The notes under the pieces were generated by a model. That model saw only the letters and a list, made by a program, of their open reading frames with translations. It was not told the DNA's origin and searched no databases. The translations under genes and the position numbers were made by a program. 32,606 nucleotides of DNA from the NCBI GenBank assembly GCA_036497895.1, contig DASXIR010000070.1, positions 1 to 32,606 on the forward strand. Direction: 5' to 3'. Of the stretch, positions 16,303-25,200 are shown one piece after another. How positions within the stretch are numbered: position 1 is the first letter of the stretch; every line of letters starts with the position of its first letter. This stretch comes from CAVQFC01 sp036497895 (GTDB lineage: Bacteria; Acidobacteriota; Vicinamibacteria; Vicinamibacterales; CAVVIG01).

Positions 16303-16824
16303 TTACTTCTGCGCTGACATGCTTACCGCACGCTCGGCGTCGCGTGCAAGGCGCAGGTGCTCTTGCAGCGTGGGCAACGCACTGTTTGCCCAGTGTTTGA
16401 TCTCGGGATCACTGCCCGTCTGCGCCTCAGTCTGAAACGCCTGAACATCCTCTTCATGGTCTTTCACCATCGCGTCGATGTAGGCGCGATCGAAGGCCGC
16501 GCCCTGCAACGTCATCAGACGCTCTTTCAGTGCTCGAGCCTTGGGATCGACCTGCTCTGACACAGCGATATGCTTGCTCTGCGCGAGAGTTGCCAATTCG
16601 GTTCCGGCTTTGCCGTGGTCGTCTACCATTCGCTGGCCGAACGCCTTCACCTGCGGATTTGACGCGCGGTCCGCTGCGATTCTGCCCAGTTCCACCTCGG
16701 AGTGTCCGCCGGCCGAAGCTTCTTTGACGAACTTCTCATCATGACCAGCCGCGGTTTGGGCCATGGCCGGTCGTGCACTCATCGCCAGGAGTGTCGCGCC
16801 GATCGCGATTGCATACCTCATCAT
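16303..16824 (-). CDS. DUF4142 family exported protein
   Basis: 173 residues. The ATG at 16824 is preceded by GGAGG with six bases spacing. A signal peptide covers about residues 1-22 (ending P-A-M-A-Q). The mature part is nearly all alpha-helical and matches DUF4142 (ferritin-like fold), with the family pattern G-x-x-E-V-E-L-G-R-I-A-A-D-R-A-S-N-P-Q-V-K and F-G-Q-R-M-V-D-D-H. It probably lies in the periplasm. The family has no firm biochemical role; some members are linked to stress tolerance. It lies 42 bp downstream of the DinB gene on the same strand and could share its transcript. Confidence 0.88.
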   Translation of the reverse strand: MMRYAIAIGATLLAMSARPAMAQTAAGHDEKFVKEASAGGHSEVELGRIAADRASNPQVKAFGQRMVDDHGKAGTELATLAQSKHIAVSEQVDPKARALKERLMTLQGAAFDRAYIDAMVKDHEEDVQAFQTEAQTGSDPEIKHWANSALPTLQEHLRLARDAERAVSMSAQK

Positions 16825-16866
16825 TCACTGCCTCCGATGGCAGTGTTCGCAAGCCCGGTGCCACGA

Positions 16867-17376
16867 TTAGCGGAACTCTTTGTCGTCGGCCGACGGTCCA
16901 TAGATCGCCGGGACCTTGGCGCCGACCAGTCGCAGATACACCGTCATCTGGCCGCGGTGATGCGCCCAGTGATTCAGGGTGTCCTGGATCATTACCCATC
17001 GCGGCGTCTCCTGGACGACCTGTCCGCGCGCGAGCAGCTTCCACGGCGTCATCAGGAACTCGTCGGTCGTGCGCTGCAGCGCCGCACGGGCTTCGGTCGC
17101 GCTCTTGTCGAGCGCGCCGATGAGCGCCGCGCTCGTTTCCAGCTTCTCGCGCGGCATCGCCGAACCGCTGGCCGGCGCCACGTCGAGCTCGTTCATCGTG
17201 ATTCCCATCGCGATCCAGGACGGCATGGTCGCCACCAGCTGTGTCAGGTAGCCCAGCGCCATCGATCGGTCGTGTGGTTTCCAGTCGTACTTCCCGACCG
17301 GCACCTCTGCCAGCGCGCGCCGCGAGCGCGGCGTTTCACGATCCAGCTCGGCGAGTAACAACTCTGACAATTTCAT
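16867..17376 (-). CDS. DinB-like metal-binding four-helix protein
   Basis: 169 residues from the ATG at 17376, chosen because AAAGGAG lies eight bases upstream; the frame continues to 17415 without a better ribosome site. The four-helix-bundle DinB/YfiT pattern shows a K-P-H-D-R-S-M segment near residue 35 and a C-terminal L-N-H-W-A-H-H-R-G-Q helix. These supply the usual three-His metal site. Relatives include bacillithiol/mycothiol-dependent transferases and damage-inducible proteins; the substrate here is unknown. It is divergent from the FAD/Rieske gene across 99 bp and is followed by the DUF4142 gene. Confidence 0.85.
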   Translation of the reverse strand: MKLSELLLAELDRETPRSRRALAEVPVGKYDWKPHDRSMALGYLTQLVATMPSWIAMGITMNELDVAPASGSAMPREKLETSAALIGALDKSATEARAALQRTTDEFLMTPWKLLARGQVVQETPRWVMIQDTLNHWAHHRGQMTVYLRLVGAKVPAIYGPSADDKEFR

Positions 17377-17475
17377 TTGAAGCGCTCCTTTCTTTCGACC
17401 CGGTGCGAGCGACATGCCATGGACGGCTTCTCAACCCTAGACTCAGCCGGGCATGAAGGATGCAGACCGAGCAGT

Positions 17476-18996
17476 ATGAACAAACCGACGACCGCCTCGT
17501 ACTGGATTCAGTCGTCGTCTCTGCCGCGATTTCCTCGCGTGGTCTCCGACGGCACGGCCGATGTCATCGTCATCGGCGGTGGCATCACCGGGCTGACAAC
17601 GGCATACCTGCTCGCCAAGGCGGGCCGGTCCGTGATCGTTCTCGAGCGCGATCGCCTCGCACAGAATGACACCGCGCACACCAGTGCGCATCTGACGATG
17701 GTGACCGATGCGACGCTCAGTGAGCTGACCGCTCGATTCGGCGAGAATCATGCGCAGGCAGTGTGGCATGCAGGCCTCGCCGCGATCGCACAGGTCGACG
17801 AGATCGCCCGCGCCGAATCGATCGCGTGTGACTTCACGTGGGTGCCTGGCTACGTTCATCGAGGGCTGACGAGCGACACCGTCGACGCCACCAACCTCTT
17901 CCCTCGGGAAGTGCAACTCGCGTCGAAGATGGATTTCGATGTCTCCCTGATCGAGGAGGTTCCATTAATCGGCGGCCGCGGTCTGCGGTTCGAGCACCAG
18001 GCCAGGTTTCATCCCCGCAAATATCTCGCGGGCCTGGTGCGAGCGGTTGTCAGACACGGTGGCAAGGTGTACGAACACAGCGCCGCGGAAGCCTTCAGCG
18101 CGAAGCCCTTCACGGTCACCAGCAATAGCTGCACATTGTCCTGTTCGGAGATGGTCATCGCGACGCACGACCCGCTGGTCGGCAACGCCAGCGCTGCGGC
18201 CGCCGCGTTCTTTCAAACCAAGCTGGCGCTTTATACGTCGTATGTCGTCGCCGGCCGCGTGAACAAGAGCACCGTGCCGGACGCGCTGATGTGGGACACC
18301 GAACAGCCGTACCACTATTTGCGGATCGATCCGCACCGGGATTACGACCTTGTGGTTCTTGGGGGAGCCGATCACAAGACCGGCCAATCCCGGGATACGC
18401 GCGAGTGCTATCGCGAGATCGAGCACGCGCTCGTCAGGTTGCTGCCCGGCATCGAGGTGACCCATCACTGGTCGGGCCAGGTGATCGCGACGTCGGACGG
18501 GCTGCCCTACATCGGACGCAACACTGATCATCAATTCGTCGGGACTGGATTCAGCGGCAACGGCCTGACGTTCGGCACGTTGACTGCCATGATGGCGGCC
18601 GACGACCTGGCAGGTCGAAAGAATCCATGGACCGAACTCTTCGATCCGGGCCGAACGACGCTGAGCGCGGCGTGGGATTACGTGAAGGAGAACAAGGACT
18701 ATCCGTTCTACCTGATTCGGGATCGTTTTGCCGGCACCGAAGGACGCTCGCTGGCCGATGTGCCGCCCGGCGAAGGCAAAGTATTGACGCTCTCCGGGTC
18801 ACCCGCCGCGGTCTATCGTGCGGATGACGGATCAACGAGCGTCCACTCGGCCGTCTGTTCGCACATGGGCTGTCTGGTCGGGTGGAATCGGGCCGAGCGT
18901 ACCTGGGATTGTCCATGCCACGGCTCGCGGTTCACGCCCGATGGAGACGTTATTTCCGGTCCGGCCGAATCGCCGCTGGGCAAGCTGCCCGATTGA
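17476..18996 (+). CDS. FAD-dependent oxidoreductase with C-terminal Rieske domain
   Basis: 506 residues from the ATG at 17476. The DAO-type FAD domain opens with V-I-V-I-G-G-G-I-T-G-L (GxGxxG at 34-39) and later has G-Y-V-H-R-G and, near the end of the FAD part, G-T-G-F-S-G-N-G-L-T. The C-terminus is a Rieske [2Fe-2S] domain: C461-S-H463, 15 residues, then C479-P-C-H482. It resembles YhfW-type proteins, which oxidise an amine or amino-acid-like substrate with electron transfer through the iron-sulfur centre; the substrate is unknown. An upstream extension to 17377 is possible but would run into the DinB leader. A hairpin at 19002-19030 follows the stop. Confidence 0.9.
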   Translation: MNKPTTASYWIQSSSLPRFPRVVSDGTADVIVIGGGITGLTTAYLLAKAGRSVIVLERDRLAQNDTAHTSAHLTMVTDATLSELTARFGENHAQAVWHAGLAAIAQVDEIARAESIACDFTWVPGYVHRGLTSDTVDATNLFPREVQLASKMDFDVSLIEEVPLIGGRGLRFEHQARFHPRKYLAGLVRAVVRHGGKVYEHSAAEAFSAKPFTVTSNSCTLSCSEMVIATHDPLVGNASAAAAAFFQTKLALYTSYVVAGRVNKSTVPDALMWDTEQPYHYLRIDPHRDYDLVVLGGADHKTGQSRDTRECYREIEHALVRLLPGIEVTHHWSGQVIATSDGLPYIGRNTDHQFVGTGFSGNGLTFGTLTAMMAADDLAGRKNPWTELFDPGRTTLSAAWDYVKENKDYPFYLIRDRFAGTEGRSLADVPPGEGKVLTLSGSPAAVYRADDGSTSVHSAVCSHMGCLVGWNRAERTWDCPCHGSRFTPDGDVISGPAESPLGKLPD

Positions 18997-19001
18997 CTGA
19001 C

Positions 19002-19030
19002 GGCACGTCCCTGCTTCCTGTGGACGTGCC
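19002..19030 (+). terminator. Stem-loop after the FAD/Rieske gene
   Basis: GGCACGTCC (19002-19010) and GGACGTGCC (19022-19030) form a perfect 9-bp stem with an 11-base loop, starting 5 bp after the stop at 18996. No T-tract follows, so intrinsic termination is only possible, not certain. It separates this gene from the permease gene. Confidence 0.45.
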
Positions 19031-19048
19031 ACATCGCGGCGTGATATT
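19021..19048 (+). promoter_or_regulatory. Weak candidate promoter of the ADOP gene
   Basis: TGGACG (19021-19026) and GATATT (19043-19048) each match four of six bases of the -35 and -10 consensus, with a 16-base spacer. The match is weak. It gains some support because a perfect palindrome begins immediately downstream, at the expected start site. Confidence 0.25.
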
Positions 19049-19067
19049 CATGTGGCGTCGCCACATG
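19049..19067. promoter_or_regulatory. 19-bp perfect palindrome, likely operator
   Basis: CATGTGGCGTCGCCACATG has 9-bp arms around a single base, 38 bp before the ADOP start. Its half-site GCCACAT recurs at 19028-19034. ATGT...ACAT symmetry is typical of PadR-family operators, and PadR regulators often accompany ADOP genes, but the spacing here is N9 and no regulator gene is in the window. Assignment to PadR is inference. Confidence 0.5.
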
Positions 19068-19105
19068 AGACGAGCGTCGCCGACACCGGTCATTGAGGGC
19101 ACACG

Positions 19106-21784
19106 ATGAGCGCGCTCGCTCGAGCGTGGGCGCGGCTTTCGGCGCGGTTTCGGCGCGACGCACTCGACCGCGAGTTCGACGCCGAAGCGCAATCGCATCT
19201 GGACCTCGCCACCGACGACTACGTGCGGCGCGGCATGTCCGAGGTCGACGCCCGCCGTCTCGCGCGGCTGACATTCGGCGCGGTCGAAGCCGCGAAAGAC
19301 ACGCAACGCGACGCGCGCGGTTTCGCCTGGCTCGACGCGCTCGTCTACGACGTGCGATTCACGCTGCGGAGCCTGAGCCGCGATCGGCGGTTCACCCTGG
19401 CTGCCATCGGAATGCTGGCGCTCGCCATCGGGCTCAACGTGACCGTGTTCACCATCGTGGACGCGATGCTCTTCCGCGGCTTTCCGCTGGTCAAGCGGAG
19501 CGTTCAACTGCTCTTTCTGCAGGAAACCACGCCGACCGGCGGCTGCTGCCTCTCCTATGCGGATTTCGAAGAGTGGCAGGCCGAGGCGCATGCCTTCGAG
19601 GGCCTGGCGTTCGTCGGCAGCGCCGGGATCGCTCTCCGCGACGGCAATGGACGTCCGATCGACCTGCGGGCGACGACGGTGAGCGCCAACACCTTCGGCC
19701 TGCTCGGCGTCTCGCCACTGCTTGGACGCGATTTCACGTCGACCGATGCCATCCCGGGCGCGGCGCCCGTGGCGATCCTGAATCACCGCCTGTGGGTAAG
19801 CCGGTTCGGCAAACGCCCGGACATCGTCGGGCTCACCGTGCACATCAACGGCGCGCCGGCCACCATCGTTGGCGTCATGCCGGAGCGCTTCGATTTCGCG
19901 ATTCCAATCGAGGACGACCTCTGGCTGCCACTCGTCGTCACCTCGGAGATGCATCGGAGAGACTTCACCGGAGCGCGAGGCTTCGGTGCCGTTGGCCGAC
20001 TTCGTGACGGTGCGAGCCTGCAGTCGGCACGAGTGGAACTCGAGACGATCAACCGCCGCCTGGAACAAGCCTACCCTGCGACGAACCACCAGTTGGTGCC
20101 GAGAATCGCCACCCATTCCGAGTTCAACAGCGGCCGCGACGCCGCGACGATCTGGGGCTCGCTCTGGGCGGCGGCGTGGTTCGTCCTGCTGATCGCGTGC
20201 GCCAACGTCGCCAATCTCACGCTGGTGCGCACCATGGGGAGGTGGCGCGAGTTCGCCACACGGATCGCGCTCGGCGCCGGCCTGGCACGAATGGTGCGCC
20301 AGATCTTCATGGAGAGCCTCGCGCTGGCGGCGGTGGCCGGAATGCTCGGCTGGTGGATCACCACCTGGAGCGTCCGCACGTGGATCGCGGTGACGGCATC
20401 CCGCTATCAGGTCCTCGACTACACCGTCGATGCCGGCACGATCGCCTATCTGGTGGCAATCTCGGTCGCGGCAGCTGTCGTCTGTTCGTTGGCGCCGATC
20501 AGCCGAATCACGCAGCTCGGCGTGAACGGCGCCTTGAAGGGCGACGCCCGCGGCGTCACCCAGGGCCTGCGCGGCAAACGGATGGCGGCGACACTGGTGG
20601 CAGGCCAGATGGCGCTGGCCATGATGCTGCTCGCCGGTACGGGCGTGCTGGTTCGCAGCTTCCTCACCATCGTTGGCGCTCCGACCGGCGTTCGTGATCC
20701 CGAACACATCCTGGTCGGATCGATGCGCCTGCCATCGGACAAGTACCCGGACGGCGCGACACGGCTGCAGTATCTCGACCAGGCGCAAACGGCGCTCAAG
20801 AACACCGCCGGCGTCGAGCACGAATCGATCGCCAGCACCATTCCTGTGAAGTACGGCGGCGCGTCGCGCGCGTTCGAGATCGAGGGCCGCCCAACATCGC
20901 CGGACGGCGAAGGGCCGGTCGGATTTCTTCGAACTGGATCCGGCTACTTCGGCGTCGTCGGCGCCGCGCCGACATCCGGGCGCGACTTCAACGATGGCGA
21001 TCGCGCAACGACGGTGCCGGTCGCCATCGTCAACGAGAGTTTTGTCGTCAAGTTCCTGGCGGGACAATCGCCGATCGGCATGCGCCTTCGCGAAGTAAAT
21101 CGCACCACGCCAGCGGACTGGCGAACCATCGTCGGGGTGGCGCCGAATGTCTTGCAGAACGACGCTCTTCGACAACAGTTCAAACCGCTCGTATACATCC
21201 CTTTCCAGCAGGAAGCGCCCGCGGCCCGTTCGTTTTTTCTGGCACGAACGAGCGCTCCGCCAGAACAGATCATCGAGGCGGTGCGGACCGCGATTCAGGC
21301 TGTCGATCCTGACGTGACGCTGGAAGAGTTCGCGACCATGAAGGACAGCTTCGCCTTTGCGCGCGATTTCATGGACGCCGAGCACAGCGAGCTGGGAAAG
21401 CACGCCAAGGTCGCTCCCGTCTTCGCGGTCATCGCCCTGCTGCTGGCGGCGGTCGGCCTATACGCTGTCATTGCGTACTCGGTCAGCCAGCGTACGAAGG
21501 AAATCGGCGTGCGAATCGCCATCGGCGCGGCGTCCCGCGATATCCGGCGACTGGTTCTGCGCGAAGGCATGAGACCCGTGGCGCTTGGATTGATCGCGGG
21601 CTTCACGGCGTCGCTGGCGGTCAATCGCCTGTTGCAGTCACAGCTGGTCGGTGTCTCGCCTGACGATCCATTGACCCTGGCGACCGCGCCGGCCCTGCTG
21701 ATTGTGATAGCGCTGCTGGCGTGCCAGGCGCCTTGCCGCCATGCACTACAAATCGATCCGGCCGTGGCCCTGCGGCACGATTAG
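19106..21784 (+). CDS. ADOP-family ABC permease (MacB/FtsX-like, orphan)
   Basis: 892 residues. A cytoplasmic N-terminal helical region (about 1-85, with D-A-E-A-Q-S-H-L-D-L-A) is typical of the acidobacterial duplicated orphan permeases. The first transmembrane segment (about 95-120) and a MacB-like periplasmic core follow, then FtsX-type membrane segments near 350-480. A second membrane segment/periplasmic core/FtsX set ends with V-G-L-Y-A-V-I-A-Y-S-V-S-Q-R-T-K-E-I-G-V-R-I-A-I-G-A. MacB-type permeases transmit force to periplasmic partners instead of moving substrate through a channel; the role of ADOPs is unknown. No ATPase gene is adjacent, as usual for the family. A GAGGG ribosome-site candidate lies before the ATG, and a palindromic operator-like site is just upstream. 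Confidence 0.9.
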   Translation: MSALARAWARLSARFRRDALDREFDAEAQSHLDLATDDYVRRGMSEVDARRLARLTFGAVEAAKDTQRDARGFAWLDALVYDVRFTLRSLSRDRRFTLAAIGMLALAIGLNVTVFTIVDAMLFRGFPLVKRSVQLLFLQETTPTGGCCLSYADFEEWQAEAHAFEGLAFVGSAGIALRDGNGRPIDLRATTVSANTFGLLGVSPLLGRDFTSTDAIPGAAPVAILNHRLWVSRFGKRPDIVGLTVHINGAPATIVGVMPERFDFAIPIEDDLWLPLVVTSEMHRRDFTGARGFGAVGRLRDGASLQSARVELETINRRLEQAYPATNHQLVPRIATHSEFNSGRDAATIWGSLWAAAWFVLLIACANVANLTLVRTMGRWREFATRIALGAGLARMVRQIFMESLALAAVAGMLGWWITTWSVRTWIAVTASRYQVLDYTVDAGTIAYLVAISVAAAVVCSLAPISRITQLGVNGALKGDARGVTQGLRGKRMAATLVAGQMALAMMLLAGTGVLVRSFLTIVGAPTGVRDPEHILVGSMRLPSDKYPDGATRLQYLDQAQTALKNTAGVEHESIASTIPVKYGGASRAFEIEGRPTSPDGEGPVGFLRTGSGYFGVVGAAPTSGRDFNDGDRATTVPVAIVNESFVVKFLAGQSPIGMRLREVNRTTPADWRTIVGVAPNVLQNDALRQQFKPLVYIPFQQEAPAARSFFLARTSAPPEQIIEAVRTAIQAVDPDVTLEEFATMKDSFAFARDFMDAEHSELGKHAKVAPVFAVIALLLAAVGLYAVIAYSVSQRTKEIGVRIAIGAASRDIRRLVLREGMRPVALGLIAGFTASLAVNRLLQSQLVGVSPDDPLTLATAPALLIVIALLACQAPCRHALQIDPAVALRHD

Positions 21785-21865
21785 GCGTCCGAACCGCTGA
21801 TAACGCTAGTGTCAATTCGCGGTCTGGATCCACTTTGTTGTGAAGGCTGACCACGGTCGGACGCC
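21784..21865. other. Potentially structured 82-nt element after the ADOP gene
   Basis: GGCGTCCGA (21784-21792) and TCGGACGCC (21857-21865) are perfect 9-bp complements enclosing 64 bases. Inside, ACCGC (21793-21797) pairs with GCGGT (21819-21823), stacked directly on the outer stem. TGGATCCA (21825-21832) is palindromic. It could be a transcript 3'-end structure, a small structured RNA, or the relic of an insertion-sequence end. The function is unassigned. Confidence 0.35.
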
Positions 21866-21894
21866 ATCGGCGGTGATACCATTCGGCCTCGTTG

Positions 21895-22086
21895 ATGCCA
21901 TGGAAGTGTCCGGCCTGCCACGAACCGATCCGTCACAGCGAAGTCGAAGTCCGGCCTCGTCCTGAGGCGCGTTATCGCTGTCATATCTGCCGCCTCGAAC
22001 TGGTACTCGATCCCAAAGCTGACAAGCTTGTGGTCGCACCGCTCGGTGACGATCAAAAAGATCGTCGCGGCCGATCGTCGCGATAA
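21895..22086 (+). CDS. Small zinc-ribbon protein
   Basis: 63 residues from the ATG at 21895; a TTG at 21892 is an alternative start. Two C-x-x-C knuckles, C5-P-A-C8 and C29-H-I-C32, are 20 residues apart and fit a zinc ribbon. Between them is I-R-H-S-E-V-E-V-R-P-R-P, and after them R-L-E-L-V-L-D-P-K, a pattern I associate with short conserved acidobacterial proteins (recall only). The C-terminus is basic and may be disordered. It stands alone between the ADOP gene and the glucan synthase gene. The function is unknown; nucleic-acid or protein binding is possible. Confidence rests on the paired cysteines in a compact frame. Confidence 0.7.
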   Translation: MPWKCPACHEPIRHSEVEVRPRPEARYRCHICRLELVLDPKADKLVVAPLGDDQKDRRGRSSR

Positions 22087-22258
22087 CCGGGCACGTATAC
22101 TCCGCAGTTCTGATGCGTAAAGCCCAGCTTCAACAGTAGAGCCGGCTCCTCAGCGCGCGCTGATTCTCAACACCGCACGCTTCTTGCACTGATCAATAGT
22201 GCGTGGCGGCAACGATATCAGAGAGCAGGTGCAACGGGTTCTGCCACACTAGAGCCAC
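22087..22258. other. Intergenic leader before the glucan synthase gene
   Basis: It contains two palindromes, GAGCCGGCTC (22139-22148) and CAGCGCGCGCTG (22151-22162), and a small inverted repeat GCACT-N7-AGTGC (22186-22202). TATACT at 22096-22101 looks like a -10 box but has no convincing -35. A promoter for the 8.8-kb gene is presumably here but cannot be placed. Confidence 0.35.
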
Positions 22259-25200
22259 TTGACTGACGCGTTACTCGATCAGGATTTGAAACAAGGGAGT
22301 GTCGGCTCAGACCACGTTCGAGCCGAGCCCTTCACACAAGAGCAGCTTGCTGCCCACGCTCGTCGGCTTGCTCGGGCCCACCTCAACCAGTCTCGTCCCG
22401 GTCGCGGTCGTCCGTTGCTTCCTCGTCTCGACGCGAGCGAACGCGGGCTGGACAGAGCACACCGCACGTTCTCCGCCGGTGGCGGCGACCTCGCTCCGGT
22501 TCCGTCCGAAGACTGGCTGCGCGACAACTACCACGTGGTGCGCGATCAGATTCGGGAGATCCGTCAGGATCTGCCGCGTCAGTATTACCTTCAGCTGCCG
22601 AAGCTGGCGGAAGGTCCGTTCGAAGGGCTGCCCCAGATTTACATCATCGCGTCCGAGCTCGTGCGTCACAGCGCGGGGCGATTCGACCTCGATGCGCTCA
22701 GCGACTTCGTCGCTGCCTACCAGGGCGAGGCGACGCTCACGATCGGCGAGACGTGGGCGATTCCGATCATGGTGCGTCTGGCGCTGGTCGAAGAACTCAG
22801 TCGGCTCGTGGACAGCGTACTCGTTGCGAGAAATGCACGGGAACGGGCCCGGACCTGGGTGGCCGGCGAACGAGACGGCCAACCCACCAGTTCGGACATC
22901 ACCGCACTGATCGACGGCGAGATCGCCCGCTCGGGCCGGCTGCCGACGGCGCTGGTGGTCGAAGTCCTGCAATGGCTGCGTGATCAGCCGTCGAGCGTCG
23001 CCCCGGCGTGGCAGGCGCTCGAGCAGCACGTAGAGGCACAAGGCGAATCCCTCGACGAGATGCTGCGGGTCGAGCACCATCGCGAAGCCGCCGAGCAACT
23101 GGAGATTGGCAACGTCATCACCAGCATGCGCATGCTGTCGGCGGTCGACTGGACCATCTTCTTCGAACGCGTCAGCGTGGTCGAGCGCACGCTCCGCGAC
23201 GACCCCGCCGGCGCCTATGCCGACATGGACTTCCCCACCAGGGATCGATACCGGCACTCCATCGAGCAACTGGCCAAACGCGCCCGCGCACCCGAACTCG
23301 CGGTTGCGACCGCAGTGGTCGATCTCGCCTGCCGCGCAAAAGCCGAGCGCCCGGCCGCCGAGCGCGAACACCACGTCGGGTATTACCTGATCTCGCGCGG
23401 CCGCTTCCACCTCGAACGGGCCCTGGGCTATCGGCCGACGTGGCGGGAGCGGGGCGCCCGGCTCATTTTCAAACGGCCGACGGTCGGTTATCTCGGCATG
23501 CTGTTGACGGTGACGCTGGCTGGCGTGGCAAGTCTGGTGGCCTATGCCAGCCGTCATGGCGCCAGTGTCAGCGAGCAACTGCTCGTGGCCCTGGTCTGCC
23601 TGATTCCGATCAGCGAGCTCGCGATCGGCGTCGTCAATCTGATCGTGTCGAGACAGATTCCACCACGCCCCTTGCCCAAGCTGGCGATGCGGAGCGGCAT
23701 TCCCGAGATCTACCGCACGATGGTGGTGGTGCCCGTCATTTTCGATTCCATCGCTCGCATCAGGGTGCTGTTCGACGACCTCGAGGTGCGGTTCCTGGCC
23801 AACCGGGACCAGCATCTTCACTTTGCCTTGCTCGGCGACTTCGCGGATGCAAGCGTTCAGACCCGGGATGGCGACGCTGCGATCACGGACGAGGCGCGCC
23901 GGTTGCTCGCGGCCCTGAATGCCCGCTACGGAGACGATCGGTTCTTCCTCTTCCACCGCGAACGTCGCTGGAACGCCCGTGAAAACTGCTGGATGGGATG
24001 GGAGCGCAAACGCGGCAAGCTCACCGAGTTCAACCAGCTGCTCCGGGACGATGCCGCGACGAGTTTTGTGATCCGGGAGGGCGACCAGTCGATCCTGCCG
24101 ACGGTTAAGTACGTCATCACGCTCGACGCCGACACGCAGCTGCCGATCGACGAAGGGCGCCGTCTGGTCGGTGCGCTCGCGCACCCGCTCAACCAGGCGC
24201 GCTTTGACCCGGACACGCAGCGAGTCACGGCGGGCTACGGTGTGCTGCAGCCGCGGGTGGCGATCAACGCCGCGCGCACCCCGTTCGGATATCTGTACTC
24301 CGGCCACGTCGGGATCGATCCGTACACGACGGCGGTCTCCGACCTGTACCAGGATCTGTTTCACGAAGGCAGCTACGTCGGCAAGGGCATTTACGACGTC
24401 GATGTCTTCCACCGCGCGCTGGAGGACCGCGTTCCCGACAACACCCTGCTCAGCCACGATCTCTTCGAGGGATTTTTCGCCCGCGTCGGCCTGTGCACCG
24501 ACATTCAGGTTGTGGACGACTATCCGACCAACTACCTCGCCTATTCGTCCCGCCAGCAGCGATGGGCCCGCGGCGACTGGCAGATCGCCAGATGGCTGTG
24601 GCGAACGGTGCCCAATGCCGACGGACAATCCGTTCCCAATACCCTGCCGGTCATCGACCGCTGGAAGATCCTCGACAACCTGCGACGGAGCCTGCTGGCG
24701 CCGTCGCTCCTGCTGCTCTTTGTTGGCAGCTGGACCGTCCTGCCCGGATCGCCGCTGGCGTGGATGCTCGTGGCGCTGCTGGTCCTCGGCTTTCCGTCGT
24801 ACGTGCAGGCCGTGCTGTCGCTGTCGAATCGCGTGCGCGGCGTGCCCGTCCGCGAACATCTGCGGACCGAGCGGCACCGGCTCTCGATCGCTGGTGCGCA
24901 GGTGTCGCTCTCGGTGACGTTCCTGGCGCATCAGGCCTACGTCATGCTCGACGCCATCGTCCGCACCGGGTTCCGCCTGTGCGTGACCCGCCGTCACCTG
25001 CTCGAATGGGTGACCGCCGACACCGCCTCGCGATCGACGCGCGACCTCGTCACGATCGCGCAGGAAATGTGGGCGGCGCCGGTCATCGCGGTGACGCTTC
25101 TGATCCTCGTCGGCGTGCACGACGCCGGACGGCTGTGGATCGCAGTTCCCGTTGCCGTGATGTGGCTGTTGTCGCCGGTCGTGGCCTATCTCACAGCTCG

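Noticed and set aside
17377..17475. N-terminal extension of the FAD/Rieske protein
   Set aside because: The extra residues are not like an FAD-domain start and would overlap the leader and ribosome site of the divergent DinB gene.
18950..21403. An 817-codon minus-strand open frame opposite the ADOP gene and the end of the Rieske gene
   Set aside because: It spans two real genes and an intergenic hairpin, has no family motif, and shows the Arg-rich composition of an antisense shadow.
21784..21865. Possible tRNA because of length and closing stem
   Set aside because: There is no T-arm GTTCRA-type sequence, anticodon arm or CCA end on either strand.
22186..22202. Hairpin GCACT-N7-AGTGC as a terminator or riboswitch
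   Set aside because: The 5-bp stem is too short, no T-tract follows, and no known riboswitch core is recognisable.
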